Shown here one piece after another: positions 6,932 to 13,223 of a DNA stretch of 15,759 nucleotides. Position 1 is the stretch's first letter. Each line of letters starts with the position of its first letter. This DNA comes from Ktedonobacterales bacterium. Lineage in GTDB: Bacteria > Chloroflexota > Ktedonobacteria > Ktedonobacterales > JADMIN01. The notes below the pieces were generated by a model. It worked only from the letters and a program-made list of their open reading frames with translations. It ran no database searches and was not told where the DNA came from. The stretch is from NCBI GenBank assembly GCA_025450405.1, contig JANWHL010000004.1:1-15759 (forward strand), in the 5' to 3' direction. The position numbers and the translations under genes were made by a program.

Positions 6932-7597
6932 ATGGACGACGATATCGCGCGGCTGGGGCGGCTGATGAAAACCGGCGAAGGGGACGAGAAGCACGACCCC
7001 AGCGCCTACTCGACGCTCGACGTGATCTGGGTGCTCTACGACAAGATCCTGCGCTTCGACCCGGAGAATCCACGGAGCGAGGACCGCGACCGGTTCGTGC
7101 TGAGCAAGGGACATGGTCCGCTCGGCTTCTACGCGGTGCTCGCCGACAAGGGCTACTTCCCACCCGAGGAGCTGCGGCACTTCATGACCTGGGAGGGCAT
7201 CCTGGGGGGACATCCCGACCGCAATCAGGTGCCCGGCGTGGAGGCGTCTACCGGCTCGCTGGGCCACGGGTTGCCCATGGCGATCGGGATGGCGCTCGGA
7301 CTGCGGATGAAACGTCGCGACCGGCGCGTCTTCGTCTTGCTCGGCGATGGCGAGTGCAACGAGGGTAGCGTCTGGGAGAGCGTGTTGCTGGCGGGGAACC
7401 TGGGTCTTGCCAACCTGACGTGCATCGTCATCAACAATCATTCCAGCACACGCGACCTCGGCGACCTCGCGCAGAAACTTGGTACGTTTGGCTGGGCGGC
7501 GACGTCCGTGAACGGGCGTGACCACGCGGCAATCGAGGCGGCGCTCGCGCATACGGACGAGCGGCGGCCGGCTGCGGTGGTCGCGGACGTGGGATAG
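6932..7597 (+). CDS. Transketolase-like protein, N-terminal (TPP-binding) subunit
   Basis: A 221-residue protein equivalent to the TPP-pyrophosphate half of transketolase. SKGHGPLGFYAVLA (from residue 58), GGHPDRNQVPG with STGSLGHGLPMAIGMALGL (near 92-124), and GDG at 138-140 with NN at 168-169 form the thiamine diphosphate/Mg motif. H21 in KHDPSAYSTLD stands nine residues before D30, the spacing of the catalytic His in SGHPGxSLSxxD, although the surrounding residues differ. The protein ends at VVADVG, before the KGKGV tail of canonical members. I recall a divergent bacterial subfamily with the same MKTGEGDEKH start and short end. The ATG at 6932 follows GAGGAG. It works with the C-terminal gene downstream to transfer two-carbon ketol units, but the physiological substrate is not evident. 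The stop is TAG. Confidence 0.87.
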   Translation: MDDDIARLGRLMKTGEGDEKHDPSAYSTLDVIWVLYDKILRFDPENPRSEDRDRFVLSKGHGPLGFYAVLADKGYFPPEELRHFMTWEGILGGHPDRNQVPGVEASTGSLGHGLPMAIGMALGLRMKRRDRRVFVLLGDGECNEGSVWESVLLAGNLGLANLTCIVINNHSSTRDLGDLAQKLGTFGWAATSVNGRDHAAIEAALAHTDERRPAAVVADVG

Positions 7598-7658
7598 GGC
7601 CCTCACCCCCAGCCCCCAGTGGGGGGCCCCAGCCCCTCGCCATCGCCATGGCGAGGGG
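7598..7658 (+). repeat. Intercistronic repeat with an 11-bp hairpin
   Basis: Directly after the stop of the N-terminal subunit comes CCCTCACCCCCAGCCCC with the palindrome CCCCCAGTGGGGGG (7613-7626). Next is a perfect hairpin, CCCCTCGCCAT / ATGGCGAGGGG (7633-7643 and 7648-7658), with a CGCC loop. It ends 18 bases before the C-terminal subunit start and just before its AGGAG. No U-tract follows, so it is more likely a repeat-derived mRNA hairpin than a terminator. Confidence 0.7.
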
Positions 7659-7676
7659 AGTTAGGAGAATGCGGCA

Positions 7677-8594
7677 ATGGCGAGCCTGAAGACCGCCGGC
7701 GCGGCGGACACGATGCGCGACCAGATGGCGCGCACCCTCGAAGACCTGATGGCCCACGACGAACGGCTCGCGGTCGTCCTGGCGGACATCAGCACGAGTC
7801 AGCTAAAGGGGGTATTCCGCGCCTACCCCGAGCGGACCATCAACGTGGGCATCATGGAGCAGACGATGATCGGTGTCTGCGCGGGATTGGCCATGGAGGG
7901 CTTCATCCCCGTGGCGCATTCGATCACGCCGTTCCTGGTGGAGCGTCCCTACGAGCAGCTCAAGGATGACTTCTGTTACCAACGGCTCGGCGGCAACTTC
8001 ATCAGCATTGGCGCTTCGTATGATTACAGCACCGAGGGCATGACGCATCACGGCACCGGTGACGTGCCAATCCTGCGCACCTTGCCGGGGATGGAGATCG
8101 TCGTCCCGGGCACGCCCGACGAGTTCGATACGCTCTTTCGCGAGGCCTACGCCGACGGCGCCCCGACCTACTTCCGGCTCAGTGCGCGTCGCAACGCCGA
8201 GGACCGCCCGGTGCGCTTCGGCAGGCTCGACGTGGTGCGTCAGGGGTCGCGCGGGACCGTACTGGCCGTGGGCCCGATGTTGGATGTCACGATGGCGGCG
8301 ATCGCTGGGCTGGACCTGACCGTGCTCTACTGCGCGACCATCGCGCCGTTCGATGCCGAGACGCTGAGGGCCAACGCGACGACTGGCGACATCGTGGTGG
8401 TCGAGCCGTACTACGCGGGTGCGCTGGTCCCGGATGTGGCGGCGGCGCTGCGCGACCGGCGGACGCGCGTCGAGAGCATCGGGGTGCCGCGGGCGGTGTT
8501 GACACGCTACGGGACACCGGAACATCATGACGTGGCGCTCGGGCTGACGCCAGAGGGCATCGGCGCCCGCATTCGGCGCTTCCTGGACGCGTAA
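7677..8594 (+). CDS. Transketolase-like protein, C-terminal (pyrimidine-binding) subunit
   Basis: A 305-residue protein with the pyrimidine-binding and C-terminal transketolase domains. Residues 40-80 carry STSQLKGVFRAYPERTINVG and then IMEQTMIGVCAGLA, where E61 corresponds to the catalytic Glu that activates the thiamine aminopyrimidine. STEGMTHHGTGDVPILRTLP near 118-137 matches the conserved GxTHxxxEDIAxLR region. The last 110 residues resemble the transketolase C domain (VLAVGPMLDV, VEPYYAGALV). The ATG at 7677 has AGGAG nine bases upstream. It lies 79 bases after the N-terminal subunit and surely functions with it as a heteromer. It converges on tetR, 62 bases away. No phosphopentose or sulfosugar genes adjoin, so the pathway is open. 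Confidence 0.9.
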   Translation: MASLKTAGAADTMRDQMARTLEDLMAHDERLAVVLADISTSQLKGVFRAYPERTINVGIMEQTMIGVCAGLAMEGFIPVAHSITPFLVERPYEQLKDDFCYQRLGGNFISIGASYDYSTEGMTHHGTGDVPILRTLPGMEIVVPGTPDEFDTLFREAYADGAPTYFRLSARRNAEDRPVRFGRLDVVRQGSRGTVLAVGPMLDVTMAAIAGLDLTVLYCATIAPFDAETLRANATTGDIVVVEPYYAGALVPDVAAALRDRRTRVESIGVPRAVLTRYGTPEHHDVALGLTPEGIGARIRRFLDA

Positions 8595-8656
8595 GGCGCG
8601 TGGCCGGTGCCGCGTGGGGAGCGGGATGAAAGCTCTCCCGGCACGCCAGTCCCCAG

Positions 8657-9358
8657 TTACGCGAGGCCCGGCGTGTCCGTAGGGAGGTCGTAGACGAGGC
8701 GCGCGGGCAGCAGCAGCCGCTTCAGCGCGTCGGCGAACCACTCCTCGAAGCGCTCCGGTGTCCAGCCGCGGCCGCGCACGCACAGCAGGTAGAACTCCGC
8801 GGAATTCAGCACCCAGACCACATCGCCCACCATCTCGATGGTGAGTCCGTCGCGCAGGCCGCCTTTGCCTGCCAGGTCCGCGGCGAACGCGCGCATGTGG
8901 CCGACCCGGCGGGACGCCAATTCGTCGGCGAACGCGCGTAAGTCGGGGTCGCTGGCGGCGCCGTCGGTGAGCACGGCGAACAGGGGCGCGAGGCGCTCGT
9001 GGAGTTGCCGGACGGTGTGGGCGAACAGGTCGATGACACGGCGCGGGTCCGGCTCGGCCCGTGCCTGCCGGACGACCTCGCGCTCCAGCGCCGGGACGGG
9101 TTCGTCGGTCCCGGAGAGCGCGGTCTCGACGAGATGGCGGAAGAGCGCGGCCTTGGGACCAAACGCCGCGTACACGGTCTCGTGCGATACCTCCGCCGCC
9201 GCGCCAATCGCGCCCATGGTCGTGGCGGTATAGCCGGACTCCGTGAAGAGCCGGCGCGCCGCATTCACAATGGCGCGGCGGGTTCGCGACGCCGCTTCCT
9301 GGCGTCGCGATGCGTCGTAGCGGCGCCGCGATGGCGGCGACTTGACGTGTGGGTCCAC
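8657..9358 (-). CDS. TetR family transcriptional regulator
   Basis: A 233-residue protein. Residues 26-78 form the TetR helix-turn-helix: TRRAIVNAARRLFTESGYTA, then the recognition region GAIGAAAEVSHETVYAAFGP and KAALFRHLVE. The remaining 150 residues are the variable helical ligand and dimer domain. The only good start is the GTG at 9358. No ribosome binding site precedes it, and the predicted transcription start falls one or two bases upstream, so the mRNA is probably leaderless. It is divergent from the VOC dioxygenase-like gene with a palindromic operator between the two, so it most likely represses that gene and itself. The ligand is unknown; an aromatic or related substrate of the neighbour is a reasonable guess. 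Confidence 0.9.
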   Translation of the reverse strand: MDPHVKSPPSRRRYDASRRQEAASRTRRAIVNAARRLFTESGYTATTMGAIGAAAEVSHETVYAAFGPKAALFRHLVETALSGTDEPVPALEREVVRQARAEPDPRRVIDLFAHTVRQLHERLAPLFAVLTDGAASDPDLRAFADELASRRVGHMRAFAADLAGKGGLRDGLTIEMVGDVVWVLNSAEFYLLCVRGRGWTPERFEEWFADALKRLLLPARLVYDLPTDTPGLA

Positions 9359-9370
9359 GGGAGGTATGAT
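9342..9370 (+). promoter_or_regulatory. Predicted promoter of the VOC gene
   Basis: TTGACG (9342-9347), a 17-base spacer and TATGAT (9365-9370) make a near-consensus promoter. Its -35 box lies inside the first codons of tetR. Transcription would start near 9377, at the left edge of the operator, leaving a leader of about 94 bases before the ATG at 9471. Confidence 0.7.
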
Positions 9371-9394
9371 AGCACATATTCATCTGATGGTCTA
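9366..9394 (-). promoter_or_regulatory. Predicted promoter of tetR
   Basis: On the minus strand, TAGACC (9394-9389), a 17-base spacer and TATCAT (9371-9366) form the promoter. Its -10 box overlaps the -10 box of the opposite VOC promoter almost completely. The predicted start falls at 9358-9360, next to the GTG start codon. Confidence 0.6.
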
Positions 9395-9405
9395 TCAGGT
9401 GAATA
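9377..9405. promoter_or_regulatory. 29-bp palindromic operator between tetR and the VOC gene
   Basis: TATTCATCTGATG (9377-9389), GTC, TATCAGGTGAATA (9393-9405): 13-base arms with only two mismatches around a three-base centre. It covers the -35 and spacer of the tetR promoter and the transcription start of the VOC promoter, so one bound repressor could shut both. Size and symmetry fit TetR-family operators. Confidence 0.75.
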
Positions 9406-9470
9406 GATTGGTGACGGGACCTCGGAGACGGTACCCATGTGTCGGAGACGAGACCCAGAGGAGGCGCGAC

Positions 9471-9926
9471 ATGACCTCGACGGTGCGGTTTGGCCACGTC
9501 GCTTTGCCCGCGCGCGACCCGCGGCAACTGGCGACGTTCTACCACGAATTTCTGGGACTGAAGCCAACCATGGCGGGCGCGCTCCCGGCGCTGGGAGAGT
9601 TTGTGTTCCTCAGCGACCGCCCCGATGAGGAGGCGCAGGTGGTGACGTTCATGTCGCGGCCGGAAGCTCGTCACGTGGCGTTCGCGGTCGAGAGCCTGGC
9701 CGCGCTCAAGGCGCTCCATGCCGAGGCCAGGGTGCGGGGCATTGCCATTGAGCGCGTTCTCGATCATGGTGTCACGCTGAGTCTCTACCTGCGCGACCCG
9801 GAGAGCAACGTGGTGGAGGTGTTCTGGCCGACCGGTCGGGTGGCTGATGGCGTGTACGCCAGGCCAATTGACCAGGACACGATAGACAGGATAGACGCGT
9901 CTGGTGGTGAGACATCGCCGCGGTGA
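9471..9926 (+). CDS. VOC superfamily protein, extradiol dioxygenase/glyoxalase type
   Basis: A 151-residue single-domain VOC metalloprotein. The likely metal ligands are H9 (FGHVALPARD), H68 (RHVAFAVES) and E116 (NVVEVFWP), the H-H-E triad of type I extradiol dioxygenases. The stretch from H99 (HGVTLSLYLRDPESNVVE) matches the extradiol dioxygenase signature except for Ser in place of Gly/Pro. FYHEFLGL near residue 23 is the usual VOC helix. It may cleave or bind an aromatic or other small substrate; glyoxalase or resistance roles cannot be excluded. The ATG at 9471 has a strong GGAGG seven bases upstream. The open frame before it is the promoter and operator region. Regulation by the divergent TetR is strongly suggested. 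Confidence 0.88.
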   Translation: MTSTVRFGHVALPARDPRQLATFYHEFLGLKPTMAGALPALGEFVFLSDRPDEEAQVVTFMSRPEARHVAFAVESLAALKALHAEARVRGIAIERVLDHGVTLSLYLRDPESNVVEVFWPTGRVADGVYARPIDQDTIDRIDASGGETSPR

Positions 9927-9958
9927 GGGTGCCTCGGTGCTCGCGCGACCGCGTGGGC

Positions 9959-9991
9959 GTGATGCCATGCGCGTGACGCCATGCCCGTGAC
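9959..9991 (+). repeat. Short direct repeat, about two units of 14 bp
   Basis: GTGATGCCATGCGC, GTGACGCCATGCCC and a partial GTGAC follow each other in the gap between the VOC and SDR genes. It lies just upstream of the predicted SDR promoter. It may be a chance duplication. Confidence 0.5.
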
Positions 9992-10001
9992 CCTCGTGAC
10001 A

Positions 10002-10030
10002 TTGCCCCGGTAGGCGCACGATGCTACACT
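10002..10030 (+). promoter_or_regulatory. Possible promoter of the SDR gene
   Basis: TTGCCC (10002-10007), a 17-base spacer and TACACT (10025-10030) lie 20 bases upstream of the GTG start. Match quality is moderate. If real, the SDR gene can be transcribed independently of the TetR-controlled VOC gene. Confidence 0.4.
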
Positions 10031-10050
10031 GACCGCGCGGAGGTGGCGGC

Positions 10051-10848
10051 GTGACGGCATTGTTTGGGCGGACGGTCCTCATCACCGGGGCGGCGGGCGG
10101 GTTCGGCCAGTGCCTGGTCCGGCAGCTGCTCGTGGCGGGCAGCCAGGTGGTGCTGGCCGACCTGGACCGTGAGGAGCTCAGCGCGCGGACGACCGCCACC
10201 CTGGAACGCGCGGGATTGACCTCCAGGGCGGACGCGGTCGCCGGCTACCTGGCGGCAGACCTAGCGACGCCGGCGGGGGCGGACGCGCTGCGCGACCAGT
10301 GCGTGGCCGTGGCGCCGACGATTGACATCCTCATCAACAATGCCGGAATGGCGATGTCTGGGACGTTTCTCGCCACGCCACGCGACCGCTGGGAGACACT
10401 GCTCCAGGTCAACCTGCTCGCGCCGCTACGCCTGGTGGCGCTGTTCGCTCCCGCTATGGTCGCGTGCGGCTCGGGGCACATCGTCAACATCTCGTCGGTG
10501 GCGGGACTGGTGGGCACGCCGGGTCTGGCGGCGTACAGCACGGCGAAGTTCGGGCTGCGCGGGTTTACGGAGGCGCTCGCGGAAGAACTGCATCCACGGG
10601 GCGTCAAGGTGACCGGCGTCTATCCGTTCTTCGCGCGGACGCCCATTCTTCGCTCGCCGCACTACGGGGACGGAGCGCCTCCCAGGCTGCCCGCGCGGCT
10701 GGTGTCGGGCCCGGACGAGGTGATCGCGGCGACGCTGCGGGGGATCGAACGAGACGCCGTGCATGTCTATCCCACTTCGGTGGCGCGGGTGATCGACGTG
10801 CTGCGGCGGGTGGCGCCGGGGTTACTGGGGCGCGTGGTGGTTGGGTAG
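10051..10848 (+). CDS. Short-chain dehydrogenase/reductase (SDR)
   Basis: A 265-residue classical SDR with a Rossmann fold. The cofactor motif TGAAGGFG is at residues 12-19, and D37 after the second strand (VVLADLDR) suggests NAD(H) preference. NNAG is at 96-99, the catalytic Ser is in NISSVAG (148-149), and the active-site YSTAK gives Y162 and K166. Such enzymes interconvert alcohols and ketones; the substrate is not predictable. The tail with PTSVARVIDVLRRVAPGL looks like that of lipid- or membrane-associated SDRs. The GTG start at 10051 has GGAGG seven bases upstream. The gene lies 124 bases after the VOC gene on the same strand. The stop is TAG at a normal family length. Confidence 0.93.
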   Translation: MTALFGRTVLITGAAGGFGQCLVRQLLVAGSQVVLADLDREELSARTTATLERAGLTSRADAVAGYLAADLATPAGADALRDQCVAVAPTIDILINNAGMAMSGTFLATPRDRWETLLQVNLLAPLRLVALFAPAMVACGSGHIVNISSVAGLVGTPGLAAYSTAKFGLRGFTEALAEELHPRGVKVTGVYPFFARTPILRSPHYGDGAPPRLPARLVSGPDEVIAATLRGIERDAVHVYPTSVARVIDVLRRVAPGLLGRVVVG

Positions 10849-10929
10849 GACGCGGTGGGTGTCGGTGGGCTTTGGGTTCGCGAAGATTTCGTGGCCGCCC
10901 ATGCGGCACCAGACAACCGGGGTTCCTCC

Positions 10930-11379
10930 TCATGCGTCGGCATTGGCCACCACATTAGGCCCCGCCGCCTCGCCACGTGGGTTTTTGGCGCTGTTGGGAC
11001 CCTTGTCCGGGTCCGGTGGAAAGACTTCGTTTACCAGGCGCCTAGATCCCTCAATCTCGTCACCTGATGCGCCGAGGTGCCGGGCAAAGTCATCGATGCT
11101 CTCATAGTACTAACGTGGTTGTGCCGCCGCCACGGTCTCCAGAAGGTCGGCAGGTAATTGCCCACGTTCGCGTGCCAGCGCCCGCAGCATGGACAAGCTC
11201 TCGCCAATTCGCGCCCATTCGTCAGGGCTCTCGTGGGCATCAAACACCGGGAGCCAGGCGGAGTCGGTCATCCGTACGAGCAGTGCATCCAAGAATTGCT
11301 CGGGCGTCTGGCACCTGGGGGCCGCCACGCGTGTAAGCGCCACGAAAAGTTCGTCGCTCAATACAATCTTCTTGCTCAT
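10930..11379 (-). pseudogene. Small antitoxin-like hypothetical protein with an in-frame TAG
   Basis: From the ATG at 11379 (GAGGAG eight bases upstream) the frame reads 89 residues: MSKKIVLSDELFVALTRVAA at the start, ending in VAAAQPR. A TAG follows at 11112-11110. The same frame continues with YYESIDDFARHLGASGDEIE and a section through VNEVFPPD to NADA and a TGA at 10930. The part after TAG aligns with the C-terminal half of the gene just upstream (YYTTYAFMRHLEMSFEEVRE and DEFFPPD), so the frame was once continuous: 149 codons plus stop. The N-terminus (a short strand and a helix carrying TPEQFLDALL) resembles ribbon-helix-helix-like antitoxin starts, but no toxin gene adjoins. The segment between residues 38 and 88 has no counterpart in the upstream paralogue. 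It is disabled unless TAG is read through. Confidence 0.75.
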
Positions 11380-11425
11380 CTGTCCAACTCCTCACCGGTG
11401 GCGCCATCAACCAAAGTGCTCAACC

Positions 11426-11728
11426 TCATGGGTGGGCATCGGCCACGTCCGGCGAAACGTTTTCAGCCGTGTCGCTCGGATCGTGGTCCGTGTCTAGCTC
11501 GTCCGGGGGAAAGAACTCGTCGGCCAGGCGCGCGGACTCGCGAACCTCCTCGAAGGACATCTCGAGATGCCGCATGAACGCATAGGTCGTGTAGTAGACC
11601 GGTCGGCTCGGCTCGCGCAGCCCCTCAATCATTTCGGCGAGCAAATCTTCAGCAATTTCGCCGCGCCTGTTTGCCGCGTGCTCGAGGATCGCGTCCTGTT
11701 CGTCGGTCAGCTCAATGGTCTTCCCCAT
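11426..11728 (-). CDS. Small antitoxin-like hypothetical protein, paralogue of the next gene
   Basis: A 100-residue acidic protein of unknown function. The ATG at 11728 has AGGAG eight bases upstream. Residues 1-35 (MGKTIELTDEQDAILEHAAN and EIAEDLLAEMIEGL) look like a small DNA-binding or antitoxin N-terminus. Residues 43-75 (VYYTTYAFMRHLEMSFEEVR, ADEFF) match the end of the neighbouring gene, 46 bases downstream. The C-terminal 25 residues are Asp/Pro-rich and probably disordered. The two genes look like a tandem duplication in one operon. A weak -10-like TATACT at 11841-11836 could start the transcript about 100 bases upstream. I know no name for the family. Confidence 0.65.
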   Translation of the reverse strand: MGKTIELTDEQDAILEHAANRRGEIAEDLLAEMIEGLREPSRPVYYTTYAFMRHLEMSFEEVRESARLADEFFPPDELDTDHDPSDTAENVSPDVADAHP

Positions 11729-11965
11729 TGAGCTCTCTCCTCGCCGTATTCGTGGAAGCCGGAACGTTCCGCACCACGTCGCGCGAGCGCGGTCCCGCCG
11801 CGCTCCAACACGCGCAATATTCCCCGCATGCCAGTAGTATACACGGCCGGGCGCGACCCATTCGTGCCGGCGGGCACCCAGGCGGCGTGCGCAACGGCGG
11901 TCAGTCGAGCGGGACAGCGCGGGGATCTCACCGGGGGATAACGCGTAGCCCGCCATAGCTGACTG

Positions 11966-12916
11966 TCACGTCGTGGCCGGGCCCGGACGTGGCCGTGGCT
12001 CCGGCACGACCGCTAGGGCGGAGGCGGCCAGCGCGAGGGCGGCCACGGGCACCAGATACACAACGCCAAATGGGAGCTGGCTCACCCAGGCCGGCAGCGC
12101 GTCGGGGGCTGCCGTGAGGAGAGCGCCGAAGACCAGGAGCGCGAGCGTGCCCAGCCACAGCACCACGAGGCCCGCGCGCGACCGCCGCAGGGCGTGGGCA
12201 AGGGCGCCGAGCGCCACGGCGAGCAGCGGCACCACGGCGGCGATGAGCAGGGGCAGCACGCCCACCGCGCCCAGGCGTGCGTAGGCGGTGGCGCACGGTG
12301 ATGACACGATCGTGCCCGATGCCGTGCCGGTTGACGAGCTGATGACGCCGCCCGACGCGGAGCCGGGACACGTCGGCAGGCCGAAGACTATGAGGTAGAG
12401 CGCGAGACCGCCGAGCACGGCCGCGGCCACGGCGCAGGCGACCTCGAGTGACCTGAGGATGCCGACTCCCCCTGGCAGGGCGGGTGTCGCCTCTACCGAT
12501 GCGGTGTCGGGCTGGGGGCCGCGCGCGGCCAGGATCGACGCCGCGACGGCGAACGCGGTCGCTGGCAGCAGGAAGATGCCGACGCTCAGCGCGCCGAGCA
12601 CGGTGAAAATGCCGAGCAGGACCGTGCAGAGCAGCAGCACAATTCGCGCGGCGCCGGACCCGCGGAGGGCGTGCGCGGCGGCGCCCACGGCCAGCCCGAT
12701 CATCGGCAGGCCAAACACGACCAGGTAGGGGATCACCGACGCGACCCCCTGCGAACCCGCATAGCTGACGGCGCGAGTGTAGCTCGTGCAGCCGGCGTCC
12801 GTGCAGGTACTGCCGCCCTCGGTCCCGAGCGGCGCGAAGAATGCCACAATCAGCCCGACGAGACCCAACGCCCCGCCGGTGATGCCGCAAATGAGCTCCG
12901 CCCTGCGCCGGCGCAT
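11966..12916 (-). CDS. Eight-helix membrane protein made of two similar halves
   Basis: A 316-residue hydrophobic protein with about eight helices and a positively charged start (MRRRRAEL). Each half has one helix, an external loop with two Cys (C38/C43 and C183/C208), a helix, the short motif AHALR (81-85 and 240-244), a helix (ARIVLLLCTVLL versus AGLVVLWLGTLALL) and a final helix (LLPATAFAVAAS versus LVPVAALALAAS). This indicates an internal duplication. The paired loop cysteines could form disulfides outside the membrane. I do not recognise the family and assign no function. The ATG at 12916 is preceded by GAGAGGA about nine bases away; a GTG at 12952 is an alternative. An overlapping frame on the same strand (11928-12926) gives an Arg-rich product and is spurious. 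The stop is TGA. Confidence 0.72.
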   Translation of the reverse strand: MRRRRAELICGITGGALGLVGLIVAFFAPLGTEGGSTCTDAGCTSYTRAVSYAGSQGVASVIPYLVVFGLPMIGLAVGAAAHALRGSGAARIVLLLCTVLLGIFTVLGALSVGIFLLPATAFAVAASILAARGPQPDTASVEATPALPGGVGILRSLEVACAVAAAVLGGLALYLIVFGLPTCPGSASGGVISSSTGTASGTIVSSPCATAYARLGAVGVLPLLIAAVVPLLAVALGALAHALRRSRAGLVVLWLGTLALLVFGALLTAAPDALPAWVSQLPFGVVYLVPVAALALAASALAVVPEPRPRPGPATT

Positions 12917-13107
12917 CCTCCGCCATCCTCTCCGATGGTGGTCACATCGCACGACCCCGCGAACCCGGCCACGCGGCGCGACCCAGTGGCGCGCCAGGCG
13001 AAGGTCACCAATGGATCATAGCGCGGTGGTGAGTCGCCAGCAAACGGTCTCGGCGAGACCTGGGCGGCCGCGTGTCTAGCCCATCCGTCGCCGGCGTTGA
13101 CCATCCT

Positions 13108-13173
13108 GGGCTTTAGCCCGCCGCAAGCCGCTGGGTGTCAACCCAAGCGGTTAGGCGCTCCGGGGCTTTAGCC
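13108..13173 (+). repeat. Left-end hairpins of the IS element
   Basis: Three foldable segments: GGGCTTTAGCCC (13108-13119); CCGCTGGGT-GTCA-ACCCAAGCGG (13128-13150), a nine-bp stem with one bulged A; and GGCTTTAGCC (13164-13173). Subterminal imperfect hairpins with a bulged base are what TnpA recognises on single-stranded DNA in IS608-type elements. Which of the three is used cannot be decided by eye. Confidence 0.65.
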
Positions 13174-13188
13174 AGAAGTCGTTGCCCG

Positions 13189-13217
13189 TTGCTTGGTGGT
13201 CTAACCTGTGGTATACA
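13189..13217 (+). promoter_or_regulatory. Possible tnpA promoter
   Basis: TTGCTT (13189-13194), a 17-base spacer and TATACA (13212-13217). The start would fall on or next to the tnpA ATG at 13224, implying a leaderless mRNA, which fits the absence of a ribosome binding site. Box matches are moderate. Confidence 0.4.
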
Positions 13218-13223
13218 AGTCAC

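Noticed and set aside
7580..7600. C-terminal truncation of the transketolase N subunit by the intergenic repeat
   Set aside because: The protein lacks the KGKGV tail, but I recall a divergent subfamily ending at the same point, so truncation is not supported without an alignment.
8595..8656. Terminator between the convergent transketolase C and tetR genes
   Set aside because: The GGGGAG...CTCTCCC pairing is short and imperfect and lacks a T-tract on either strand.
9342..9470. Upstream extension of the VOC gene
   Set aside because: The added 43 residues are encoded by promoter and operator DNA. A strong ribosome binding site precedes the ATG at 9471.
7803..10199. A minus-strand open frame of 798 codons across the transketolase C gene, tetR and the VOC gene
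   Set aside because: It is antisense or out of frame to three well-supported genes, is Arg/Pro/His-rich, and shows no domain. Long chance frames are normal at this GC content.
4826..11112. Reassignment of TAG to an amino acid
   Set aside because: The transketolase N subunit and the SDR both end at TAG at sensible lengths, and reading through them gives non-protein-like or overlapping sequence.
11928..12926. Overlapping same-strand frame in the membrane-protein region
   Set aside because: It is Arg-rich with no membrane or domain signal, whereas the adopted frame is clearly hydrophobic with an internal duplication.
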